Assembly (NCBI GenBank): GCA_034679345.1
Contig: JAXDAY010000014.1
Location: 1 to 64,000, forward strand
DNA length: 64,000 bases
Source of the DNA: JAXDAY01 sp034679345
GTDB taxonomy: Bacteria; Eisenbacteria; RBG-16-71-46; CAIMUX01; VGJL01
Reading direction: 5' to 3'
The translations under genes and the position numbers were made by a program. Positions within the stretch are counted from its first letter, which is position 1; the number at the start of each line of letters is the position of its first letter. Shown here piece after piece: positions 1-7,865 of the stretch. Below the pieces are notes generated by a model. It ran no database searches. It was not told the DNA's origin and saw nothing but the letters and a program-made list of their open reading frames with translations.

Positions 1-123
1 TACCGCGAGATGAGGGTGGGGGCCGGCGTCGGTCGAAGCAACCACCTCCCGAAGGGAGGCTTCCCGACTCGGGTGGGGACTTTTCGACCGCCACTTCTGG
101 GGACTATTCAACCGTCATTGACA
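1..123. mobile_element. End of an IS21-like insertion sequence (partial)
   Basis: Read on the minus strand the element begins TGTCA at 123 and contains two tandem copies of a motif of the form TGACGGTTGAATAGTCCCC (about 99-117) and GTGGCGGTCGAAAAGTCCCC (about 77-96). Multiple short terminal repeats behind a TG..CA end are typical of IS21-family elements. A small hairpin (CCTCCC-gaa-GGGAGG, 46-60) lies further inside. The transposase genes would lie beyond the left edge of the window, so family assignment rests on the terminus alone. The element interrupts the beta-lactamase-family gene whose last native codon is at about 124-126. Confidence 0.5.
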
Positions 124-786
124 GCTCCGGCCGCTTGCCACCTCGATGATCCTGCCGAGAAGGACGTAACCAGAGCTGCTGTAGCTCCAGCTGCTTCCGG
201 GGGCGAAATCGAGCGGCCTGTCCTTCCAGCCGGCGATCAACTCGTCCGGCCCCCGATCCAAGCAGGCCGTACTCCAGAAGTCCGGATCGCTCGTGTAGTC
301 GGGAATCCCCGCCGTGTGCGTCAGGAGCTGGCGCAATGTCGCCGATGCCCCCGGCTCGGGGTAGTCCGGCAGCCAATGCCGGAGGGACGCATCCAGGTCC
401 AGCGTGCCCTCGGAGGCCAGCAGCAGCACGGCGACGGCAGTGAACTGCTTGGTGACCGATCCGATGCGGAAGACCATCTCCGGCGTGATCGGCACACCCA
501 TCTCCAGATCGGCCAGTCCGTATCCCCGGCGCAACAGCACCTCGCTCCCTTGTTGCACGATCACCGCAGCCCCGGGTTCATCCGCAGGGTAGGCGGCCGC
601 GAATAGCTCATGGAGTCTCTGGCCCAGCGCGCGGGTTTCGGGCGGTGGATTCGAGGAGGCCCTCACGCAAGTTGCGACGGCGCCAAGTCCCAATGCGATG
701 GTAAGGAGCGCGGCGAAGCATCCAGCCGTCATGATCCGAGCGGATTGGAGCGTGGGATCCTTGAGTCGCGGAAGTGACGTGCACAT
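115..786 (-). pseudogene. Serine beta-lactamase-family hydrolase, truncated by IS insertion
   Basis: The 223-residue product has an N-terminal hydrophobic signal (about residues 17-40) and the class C beta-lactamase/DD-peptidase core: SxxK as SVTK at 110-113 and a YxN-like YSS at about 202 in 'WSYSSSGYVLLGR'. Family members usually run to 350 residues or more and continue after a conserved 'SGRS' motif. Here the frame passes from 'ASGRS' straight into the insertion-sequence end (Cys-Gln-stop), so the C-terminal third, including the KTG/HTG region, is missing. The start has a GGAGGTG ribosome site and lies 28 nt after the anti-sigma gene, so it was the last gene of a sigma/anti-sigma operon. 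The truncated product is probably inactive. Confidence 0.75.
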
Positions 787-814
787 GATTCACCTCCGGC
801 AATGACACCCGCGA

Positions 815-1141
815 TCAGGGGCCCCGAAACACGAGGAACATCGCCCCGGCCAGAGCAGTGAGCAGGATCATTCCGACCAGGCCTATCGTGCCGGCGATGA
901 TCCAGAGTTTCGTGCGGGCCCGTCGCTGCGCCTCTTCCAACAAGCGCAACTCCGCGTCCGGAGGAATGCGCGGCGGTCTGAGATAGGTGGCGACGCCTTC
1001 GGCTTCCCGCAGCGTCGCGGCGAAGGCCTCGTCTGCGGCAAGATATGCCTCTATCAGTGCACGGGTGTCCGTGCTCGCTTCGCCGGACTGGTAGAGCGGC
1101 CAGAGATCGCTGACCACGTCGCGAGTCACTTCAAGCTTCAT
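815..1141 (-). CDS. Probable anti-sigma factor, single membrane segment
   Basis: A 108-residue protein with an acidic helical N-terminus ('DLWPLYQSGEASTDTRALIEAYL') and one C-terminal membrane helix at about 79-104. This is the usual plan of membrane anti-sigma factors that bind an ECF sigma factor through the cytoplasmic N-terminus. The HxxxCxxC zinc motif of the ZAS family is absent, so it belongs to a zinc-less group. Its ATG overlaps the sigma-factor stop codon (ATGA), implying translational coupling and a fixed ratio to its partner. The role is inferred from layout and position rather than a diagnostic motif. Confidence 0.65.
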   Translation of the reverse strand: MKLEVTRDVVSDLWPLYQSGEASTDTRALIEAYLAADEAFAATLREAEGVATYLRPPRIPPDAELRLLEEAQRRARTKLWIIAGTIGLVGMILLTALAGAMFLVFRGP

Positions 1142-1626
1142 TTCTTGTTCTCCTGTTCCATCAGTGTCGCCGCCAAACGGAGGCGGGCGCGATGAGCCCG
1201 GACCTTGGCGGCAGCCACCGAGATTCCGAGGGACCTCGCGATCTCGTCGTACGGCAAATCGTGGTAGGCCCGAAGGAGCAATACGGCACGCTGGCCCTCC
1301 GGTAGGGTCAGGAGCGCCCGCAGGGTTGCGTCAAGCCGGGCCTCGCGGTCCAGCAGTTGCCCCGGATCCAGCTCTGGCCCGGGCGGCTCGTCAAGCAGAG
1401 GGACTTCGCGTCGCCGGCGGCGCTCACGCGTGAGGTAGACGTTGCGGGCGATCGTCAGCAGGTAGGCAAGCGCCGTGCGGGTCTCGATGGGCATGGGGCG
1501 CGTCATCAGACGTACGAAGGTCTCCGAGACGATGTCCTCTGCCGTGCTGCGATCTCCGGAGAGACGCCAAGCGAAGCTTAGGATCGCCGGAGCGTACCGC
1601 CTGTAGAGGGTTTCGATTTCGTTCAC
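1138..1626 (-). CDS. ECF-type RNA polymerase sigma factor
   Basis: 162 residues with region 2 ('ILSFAWRLSGDRSTAEDIVSETFVRLM', about 14-40) for core binding and -10 recognition, and region 4 ('LPEGQRAVLLLRAYHDLPYDEIARSLGISVAAAKVRAHRARLRL', about 107-150) carrying the -35-binding helix-turn-helix. Length and domain order are standard for an ECF sigma factor. It starts at GTG with GGAGG 8 nt upstream. It heads the operon sigma / anti-sigma / beta-lactamase-like hydrolase and is divergent from the Ser/Thr kinase at 1821. The target regulon cannot be read from this window, but the cell-wall-hydrolase-like third gene suggests an envelope response. Confidence 0.9.
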   Translation of the reverse strand: MNEIETLYRRYAPAILSFAWRLSGDRSTAEDIVSETFVRLMTRPMPIETRTALAYLLTIARNVYLTRERRRRREVPLLDEPPGPELDPGQLLDREARLDATLRALLTLPEGQRAVLLLRAYHDLPYDEIARSLGISVAAAKVRAHRARLRLAATLMEQENKK

Positions 1627-1663
1627 GGCAGCCTCCGTCCTTACTACTCGCGAACCCCCGAAA

Positions 1664-1670
1664 GGTTACA
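1664..1670 (-). promoter_or_regulatory. Candidate ECF -35 element of the sigma operon
   Basis: On the minus strand TGTAACC lies 37 nt upstream of the GTG start and is followed by TTTCGGGGG. An AAC core is common in ECF -35 elements, so this is a candidate autoregulatory promoter. The -10 element is not clear and no second copy was found for comparison. Confidence 0.3.
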
Positions 1671-1820
1671 GGCTCGTGGAGATGGAGGGGAGGCCGACCG
1701 GCCTAGATGGGCGATTCGTCCGGCCATGCGTTGACCTCCGGGCCCGCCGAGCCGTAAGATCGGCGGTCGCGCAAGCGCCGCGTTTGGACGGGTATGAACT
1801 TCTGCGCCCGGAGGTGAGCT

Positions 1821-4151
1821 GTGGTCGGCTCGAGGATCCTGCACTACGAAATCCTCCGAAAGCTCGGCGAGGGCGGGATGGGCGAGGTGTATCTCGCGCA
1901 TGACACCAAGCTCGCTCGCAAGGTCGCGATCAAGATCCTACCGTCGCGCTTCTCCGCTTCCGCCGAGGCCCTCGATCGCTTTGAGCGCGAGGCCCGGGCC
2001 GCCGCGGCGCTCCAGCACCCGAACATCGTCACGATCCACGAGTTCGTCCATCACGATGGTCTTCGCGCCATCGTCATGGCCTACGTCGAGGGCGAGCTAC
2101 TCAGCGACGTGATCGCGCGCGGGCCGATGCCGCTCTCCCGTTGCCTCGACGTCGCCCTCGCGCTGTGCGACGCGCTGGGCGCCGCACACGCCGCGGGCAT
2201 CGTCCACCGCGATCTCAAGCCCGGTAACATCATGATCGATACGCGCGGGAACCCGCGCGTGCTGGATTTCGGGCTGGCGATCGAGGCTGATGCGACGCGT
2301 TTCACCCGGGAAGGCGCGACGATTGGCACGCTGCACTATATGTCGCCGGAGCAGGCGCGCGGTGAAATGGTTGACGCGCGGTCCGACATCTTCTCGCTCG
2401 GGGTCATCCTCTACGAGATGATCACCTCCAGACGCGCCTTCCCCGGCGATAGCCTTCCGGCAATCTACCACCAGGTCACGGCGAGCGAGCCGCAACCGTT
2501 GTCGCGCCACTCCGGCGAGGCGACCCCCGAGCTGGAGCGCATCGTCCGCACGGCGATGGCCAAGCAACGCGAGCAGAGGTACCAGACCGCGTCCGACCTC
2601 GCCGCGGCGCTGCGGCAATTCAGGCAGGGCTCCGCCCCGGTCGTCAGCGCCCCGGGCCGTCCGGCCAAGCGCCGGTCCCTCTCGGCGCCCTTAGCGCTCG
2701 CGCTTGTGATCCTTCTCGCCGCCGCCGGGATCTTCGGACTCCTGCGCAGAAGGGGCGGGACCGCCGGCGACGTCTCGCCGGGCGAGATCCGCACCCTGGC
2801 GGTGCTGCCGTTCGAAGGTACGTCATCCGATGCCGAAGGGAGCTACTTTGCCGATGGCATGACCGATGCCCTGATCCAGGAGCTCGGCCAGATCGCCGCG
2901 CTGAACGTGGTGGCCCGGGGCTCGTCCAGGGAGTACGGCGGCTCGACCCTGCCGCGCCCGGACATCGCCGCCGCCCTGGGAGCCGACGTGCTGGTCGAGG
3001 GATCGGTCCTGCTGGCGGGAGAGAAGGCTCGGATCAACGTCGAACTCGTCCGCGCCAGCGGACAGCGTCTGTGGGGCGATAGCTATGAGAGCGAGCTCGG
3101 CGACGTGTTGGGCCTTCAGGCCAGAGTCGCTCGGGAGATCGCCGGGCAGATCCGGGTGAACCTGGCCCCGTTCGAGGAACAGCGCTTCCGTCAGAAGCGT
3201 ACCGTCCAGCCGGACGCGCTGCGGGCCTATCTCAGGGGCCGCTACCACATGAACCTGCAGACGATGGAAGGCGTGCAGGAGGCGTTCCTGCACTTCGAGC
3301 GGGCGATCCGGGACGATCCGTCGTTCGTGGACGCCTATGTGGGTCTGGCCGATGCCTACTTCTGGAAGGGATACTTCTCTAAGGATCCAGGCCACGACTG
3401 GCTCAAAGCCGAGGAGTTCACCGCGCGTGCTCTCCAGATGGACGGTGCGCTGCCGGAAGCTTTTACCATCCGCGCCCAGATCCAGCTCGCGCGCGACTGG
3501 GACCTGGCTGCCGCGCGCGCCGAACTGCAACGGGCACGGGAGCTCAATCCCAACACTCCCCTGGTGCACTCGGAGCTGAGCACGGTGTACCTGGTGACCG
3601 GCGCCCTGACCGAGGGAGTCGCGGAGCATCGCAGCGCGGTGGCGCTGAACCCGCTCGATCACGGGCTCAATTGCTCGCTGACCCGCAAGCTCATCACGGC
3701 GCGCCGCTACGACGAGGCCATCGACCACGGCAGCCGGACCGCGGAGAGCTTCCCCACCTGTCCGTACGATCCGCTCTTCGTGGCAGAGGCACTGCTCCTG
3801 GCGAACCGCCTCGACGAGGCGATCGAGCACCTGGAGACTTCACTGGCGGTCGCCGTCACAGCCCGCGCTCTTGCCTGCCTCGCCATTGCGCAGGAGCGCG
3901 CGGGCCGACCCGACGCGGCGCAAGCCGCTCGCGAGCGGCTGCCCAACAGCCCCGACTACGACCCGTATTTCGAGGCCATGGTGCAAGCCGGTCTCGGCGA
4001 TGCCGACCGGGCCCTGGCGGCGCTCGAGGCGGCGTACCAGATGCGCTCGCGGCACCTGGTCTGGCTCCGGGTCGAACCGATGTTCGACTCCCTGCAGGCC
4101 GATCCGCGAATGCGGGACCTCGAGGATCGCGTCGGCCTCTGGCGGAGCTAG
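1821..4151 (+). CDS. Ser/Thr protein kinase with TolB/FlgO-like domain and TPRs
   Basis: A 776-residue PknB-type receptor kinase. The kinase domain (about 8-268) has an intact glycine loop GEGGMG (16-21), VAIK lysine 38, HRDLKPGN (129-136), DFG (149-151) and SPE (175-177), so it should be active. A membrane helix lies at about 289-308. Outside the membrane is a domain of the type seen in adenylate-cyclase-like and FlgO/TolB-N proteins ('LAVLPFEGTSSDAEGSYFADGMTDALIQEL', about 325-450), followed by TPR-like helices to the C-terminus. The start is GTG with GGAGGTGA just upstream. It is divergent from the ECF sigma operon. It probably senses an envelope signal through the C-terminal half; substrates are unknown. 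Confidence 0.9.
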   Translation: MVGSRILHYEILRKLGEGGMGEVYLAHDTKLARKVAIKILPSRFSASAEALDRFEREARAAAALQHPNIVTIHEFVHHDGLRAIVMAYVEGELLSDVIARGPMPLSRCLDVALALCDALGAAHAAGIVHRDLKPGNIMIDTRGNPRVLDFGLAIEADATRFTREGATIGTLHYMSPEQARGEMVDARSDIFSLGVILYEMITSRRAFPGDSLPAIYHQVTASEPQPLSRHSGEATPELERIVRTAMAKQREQRYQTASDLAAALRQFRQGSAPVVSAPGRPAKRRSLSAPLALALVILLAAAGIFGLLRRRGGTAGDVSPGEIRTLAVLPFEGTSSDAEGSYFADGMTDALIQELGQIAALNVVARGSSREYGGSTLPRPDIAAALGADVLVEGSVLLAGEKARINVELVRASGQRLWGDSYESELGDVLGLQARVAREIAGQIRVNLAPFEEQRFRQKRTVQPDALRAYLRGRYHMNLQTMEGVQEAFLHFERAIRDDPSFVDAYVGLADAYFWKGYFSKDPGHDWLKAEEFTARALQMDGALPEAFTIRAQIQLARDWDLAAARAELQRARELNPNTPLVHSELSTVYLVTGALTEGVAEHRSAVALNPLDHGLNCSLTRKLITARRYDEAIDHGSRTAESFPTCPYDPLFVAEALLLANRLDEAIEHLETSLAVAVTARALACLAIAQERAGRPDAAQAARERLPNSPDYDPYFEAMVQAGLGDADRALAALEAAYQMRSRHLVWLRVEPMFDSLQADPRMRDLEDRVGLWRS

Positions 4152-4200
4152 GGTCCCCGCGTCAGACCGCGGGCACTCGGAACGCCCCGCAGCAGCAATC

Positions 4201-4246
4201 CGGCGACGATCCGCGGAGCCTTCATGCTCGCTACGGATCGCCGCCG
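4201..4246. terminator. Possible bidirectional terminator hairpin
   Basis: CGGCGACGATCCG (4201-4213) pairs with CGGATCGCCGCCG (4234-4246) with one mismatch and a 20-nt loop, between the convergent kinase gene and FG-GAP gene. There is no clear U-run, so this is tentative. Confidence 0.3.
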
Positions 4247-4278
4247 GATCGAAGTCGCGGCCGGGTTGAGCGTGGCCG

Positions 4279-7200
4279 TTAGCGCCGCACGATCAGCTTC
4301 GTCGTCGCGACGGCCGGGCCTTGCGCGAGTCGAGCGAGGTAGATGCCGGCCGGCACCTCCCGTCCCTCGTCATTCCGCAGGTCCCACTGGACCGCATGGG
4401 AACCGGCCTGCATGAGGTCGTCGAGCAGAGTCGCGACCCGGCGGCCGCTCGCATCGTGGATGGTCAAGTGCGCGCGTCCAGCCGCGGGGCTCATGAAGGT
4501 CAAGGACGTCTCGTAGCGACTTGGGTTCGGAGCCACCCGCGAGAATCGAAGAGCGCTCGAGATCAAAGCATCGCCGTCGGGATCGACGTCCTCCGCCGAG
4601 CTCGATCCGCTCTTGCCGGTGCGCAGATCCGCTTCCAGCGCGGCGTTTCCCGGAATCGAGAACCACGGTGTCGTGGGGAAGTGCGGCGAGTCGCTGCGGA
4701 ATCGGGCCCGCCAGTGGTAGCGCGTGTCCGGGTCGAGTCCCGTCACCGTGGCCGAGGCCAGGACGCCGCTGCCCGCGCCGGGAACCGGAGCGCCTGTGTC
4801 GAGCGGGTCTCCCAGCTGCGACGCGTCGGCCCAGGTCGTCCCCACCGGGGAGATCTGATACTCGAGCCGCACTCTGCCGCGCCCGCGCGCCGAGCGGCCG
4901 ACCGAGCTTAGCTTGAAGCCATCGGGAGCATCCGAGGTGCCGAGCAGGGCGACCGGCGCGCTCTCGTCCGTGCGGACCTGGCGCGGAAGCCGCAACGACC
5001 CGTTGTCGGCAGGCGGGAAGATCTCGCGGCCGCCGTAGAAGCAGGAGAAGCGGCCCGGAGTGTTTCCGGCGAACGGCTGTCCGATTGCGATGTCCGCAAA
5101 TCCATCGCCCGTCACGTCCCCGGCGAGGTTCACCGAGTAACCGAAGTTGGACCAGTCATCCGTGTCGAAGCGCATCCACGCGGGGATCAGCTGGGTCCCC
5201 ACCGCGCTCCCCAGGAAGAGATAGACGCCACCGCCATCCGGCGAGGCCCCATTGATCCACGGAGCGCCGATCACGACATCGCTGTAACCGTCGTTGTTGA
5301 CGTCGCCGCCGCCTCCCAGGCCGAAGCCGAAGCGGTCGCTCGCTGTCGCGCCGATCTGTTGCCAGATCATGGTCACGGAGTTGTCCGGCTGGCCGATGTG
5401 CACCTCGGCGAGTCCGCAGTCGGTTCCCGAGAGGCCGTCGAAGTCCGGAGCGCCCACGAGGATGTCGCTGTATCCGTCGCCATTCACATCGCCCGCCGCC
5501 GCGACCTTGGAGCCATAGCGTGCGTTCACCTGGTCGCCATGGAGGATCCAGCTCCCCGTGGGGCCCTGGGGCGTGCCGAAGTGGACGTAGACGTACCCTT
5601 CATCGGCGATCGGGCCCTTCCCCGGCGCGCCGATGACGATGTCGGAGTACCCGTCGCCATTGACGTCGCCCGCCCCCGCCACGCTGCGGCCGTACTCGTC
5701 GAAATCTGTCCCCGTGCTCTGGCCCCAGGAGTAATCCTCGCTCAAACCCGCGGGCGAACCGTAGTAGAGGAACGCCTTTCCTCCGTGCCCGAGGTTGTTG
5801 TTCTGCATGGGCGCGCCGACGAGGACATCGCCGTAGCCGTCGCCGTTCACGTCGCCGGCTCCGGCGAGCGACATGCCGTAGTAGCCGCCCTGCGCCTCCC
5901 CGACGCCGACCCATGAGGCGGTCGTCTCGAGCCCGTCGGGAGAGCCCATGAAGAGGTGCCCGCGCCCCGCGACGCTGTTCTCGGGCTCGCCCCAGAACGG
6001 CTCTCCAACCAGGAGCTCCTCGTAGCCGTCGTTGTCCACATCGCCCGCATTGGCGACCGCGTAGCCGAAGGCGCCGAGCTCGACCGATCCGAGGTACATC
6101 CAGTCGGCGGCGACGGCGTATCCCGTCGCGCTGCCGTAATAGACCTGGACAGCGCCCTGATCGGCGAAGGCGTCGTTCCAGTAGGGGCTGCCGACCGCGA
6201 GATCGGTATGGCCATCGCCATTCCAGTCGCCCTGGGCGACCGAGTAGCCCGTCATGGCGTCGGTCTGCCCGCCATCGCGAACGACGGACGCGTCGCCGGA
6301 CGGAAGCGAAGGCTTACCGAAGTAGAGCCGCGCGGCCCCCTCGTCCGTGTGCGTGTTGTCGTACCGAGGCGCGCCCACGATCACATCGCCGAATCCGTCC
6401 CCGTTGACGTCGCCGGCCGTGCGGGCCTCGGCGCCGAAGCTCTCGCCGGCCTGCTGGCCGTCGCGGTAGTCCAGCACGGAGAAGCCGGCGCCCGTCTCCC
6501 ACCCGCCCAGGATCGTGATGGAGCCGGTGTTGTTGTTGAGCCCCTCCTCGGTCGCCACGAGATCGGCGAAGCCGTCGCCGTTCAGGTCGCCCGCGGTATA
6601 GAGATTGTCCGCGAAGCCGCCGTGGTTGCTCGGGAAGGTGCGGTCCGCGACCGCGCCCGGTCCGTTCGGGCCGCCCAGGAAGAGCAGCGCCGCGCCGGTG
6701 GCCGGGTTGTTGCTTCCCGTGTCGAAGGTGATGTCGCTGTAGCCGTCGCCGTTCACGTCGCCGGCGAAGCCAAGACCCCAGCCGCAGCGGCCGCCGATCA
6801 CGTTCGATTCGTAGGTCCAGTCCGGCGTCGTCGAGGGACCGTTGGCGGAGCCGAGGAAGAGGTAGACCCGGCCCTCGCCGTTCTGTCCGTTGGCGAGATC
6901 CGGCGCGGAAGCGAGGATGTCGGCGTACCCGTCGGCGTTCACGTCGCCGGTTCCGCTGACGCGCAGCCCGATACCCGCGCTCGCGATGTCGCTCTCGTAG
7001 GTCCAGCCCGGCGCGGATGAGATGCCTTGCGGCGAGCCGTAATAGACATAGAGACGGCCTTCGTTCGTCTGGCCGTCCGTATAGCGATAGGCCCCGATCA
7101 GGATGTCGTCGAATCCGTCTCCATTGACGTCAGCCGCCGTATCGATCGAGCCACCGAAGCCGGTGTTCGCGATGTTCGGCTCGAGGATGATCTGCGGAGT

Positions 7201-7647
7201 GTCCGAGAGTCCCGATGCGGAGCCGAGATATACATAGACGGCGCCTTCGAAGTCCTCGCCGTTCGTGTAGACGGGAGCGCCCACCATGACGTCGTAGTAG
7301 CCGTCGCCGTTGATATCGCCGGCGGTCGAGACCTGGCTGCCGAGCCAGTTGCGATCGCCCCCGCTGACGGTCCAATCGGGCGCAGCGAAGTCCGGGACGG
7401 CCGCGCCGTGATAGCACCAGACCGTGCCGTTGTTCCCCGATCCGTTCAGGAGCACGTCGCTGTAGCCATCGCCGTTGACATCCCCAGCCGTCCCGACGGA
7501 GAAGCCGACCAGGGCGTTGTCAAAGCCGCCCTCGCGGACGGTGACATACGCCTCGCTCAACACGCCGGCGCTGGCCGGCCCGGCGGCGAGACCCGCCAGC
7601 CCCAGAGCCAGGGCCGATACCGATAGGAGCCAGAACAGAACCTTCAT
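4279..7647 (-). CDS. Secreted FG-GAP repeat protein with C-terminal sorting domain
   Basis: 1122 residues. It has a signal peptide (residues 1-27, ending 'AGPASAG'), then about fourteen FG-GAP/integrin-alpha-like repeats, each carrying a calcium-loop motif of the form 'GDVNGDGYSDVLVGAP' (about 50-900). A fibronectin-III-like segment with 'LDPDTRYHWRARF' follows at about 950-1010. The last 90 residues form an FlgD/Por-like domain: 'VAPNPSRYETSLTF', 'DASGRRVATLLDD', 'WDLRNDEGREVPAGIYLARL'. The protein is probably exported and surface-attached or released, possibly for adhesion. FG-GAP proteins rarely have a known ligand. The reverse strand shows long open frames only because of GC bias. Confidence 0.9.
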   Translation of the reverse strand: MKVLFWLLSVSALALGLAGLAAGPASAGVLSEAYVTVREGGFDNALVGFSVGTAGDVNGDGYSDVLLNGSGNNGTVWCYHGAAVPDFAAPDWTVSGGDRNWLGSQVSTAGDINGDGYYDVMVGAPVYTNGEDFEGAVYVYLGSASGLSDTPQIILEPNIANTGFGGSIDTAADVNGDGFDDILIGAYRYTDGQTNEGRLYVYYGSPQGISSAPGWTYESDIASAGIGLRVSGTGDVNADGYADILASAPDLANGQNGEGRVYLFLGSANGPSTTPDWTYESNVIGGRCGWGLGFAGDVNGDGYSDITFDTGSNNPATGAALLFLGGPNGPGAVADRTFPSNHGGFADNLYTAGDLNGDGFADLVATEEGLNNNTGSITILGGWETGAGFSVLDYRDGQQAGESFGAEARTAGDVNGDGFGDVIVGAPRYDNTHTDEGAARLYFGKPSLPSGDASVVRDGGQTDAMTGYSVAQGDWNGDGHTDLAVGSPYWNDAFADQGAVQVYYGSATGYAVAADWMYLGSVELGAFGYAVANAGDVDNDGYEELLVGEPFWGEPENSVAGRGHLFMGSPDGLETTASWVGVGEAQGGYYGMSLAGAGDVNGDGYGDVLVGAPMQNNNLGHGGKAFLYYGSPAGLSEDYSWGQSTGTDFDEYGRSVAGAGDVNGDGYSDIVIGAPGKGPIADEGYVYVHFGTPQGPTGSWILHGDQVNARYGSKVAAAGDVNGDGYSDILVGAPDFDGLSGTDCGLAEVHIGQPDNSVTMIWQQIGATASDRFGFGLGGGGDVNNDGYSDVVIGAPWINGASPDGGGVYLFLGSAVGTQLIPAWMRFDTDDWSNFGYSVNLAGDVTGDGFADIAIGQPFAGNTPGRFSCFYGGREIFPPADNGSLRLPRQVRTDESAPVALLGTSDAPDGFKLSSVGRSARGRGRVRLEYQISPVGTTWADASQLGDPLDTGAPVPGAGSGVLASATVTGLDPDTRYHWRARFRSDSPHFPTTPWFSIPGNAALEADLRTGKSGSSSAEDVDPDGDALISSALRFSRVAPNPSRYETSLTFMSPAAGRAHLTIHDASGRRVATLLDDLMQAGSHAVQWDLRNDEGREVPAGIYLARLAQGPAVATTKLIVRR

Positions 7648-7865
7648 TTGGAGACCTCCATCGAACCGGGGCCCGGATCCCGCTCCTCGCGCATCCGAGG
7701 CACCACCGGAGTTGCTTTCATGACCTTGAGGGCGGCCGTTCGTTTCTCAAGCCCGTCAACGGAGGGGGAACACGAGGCGAGAAGGAAAACGCACAGGGAA
7801 ATATAAACGGTGATTCAGGCGCATATTGGGCGGCAAAAGGGACGGGAAATCCCGGGATGGCAGGA

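Noticed and set aside
5956..7626. Long open frames opposite the FG-GAP gene (for example 354 aa at 5956-7020)
   Set aside because: They are mirror frames of a repeat-rich, high-GC coding region and show no domain, ribosome site or sensible composition.
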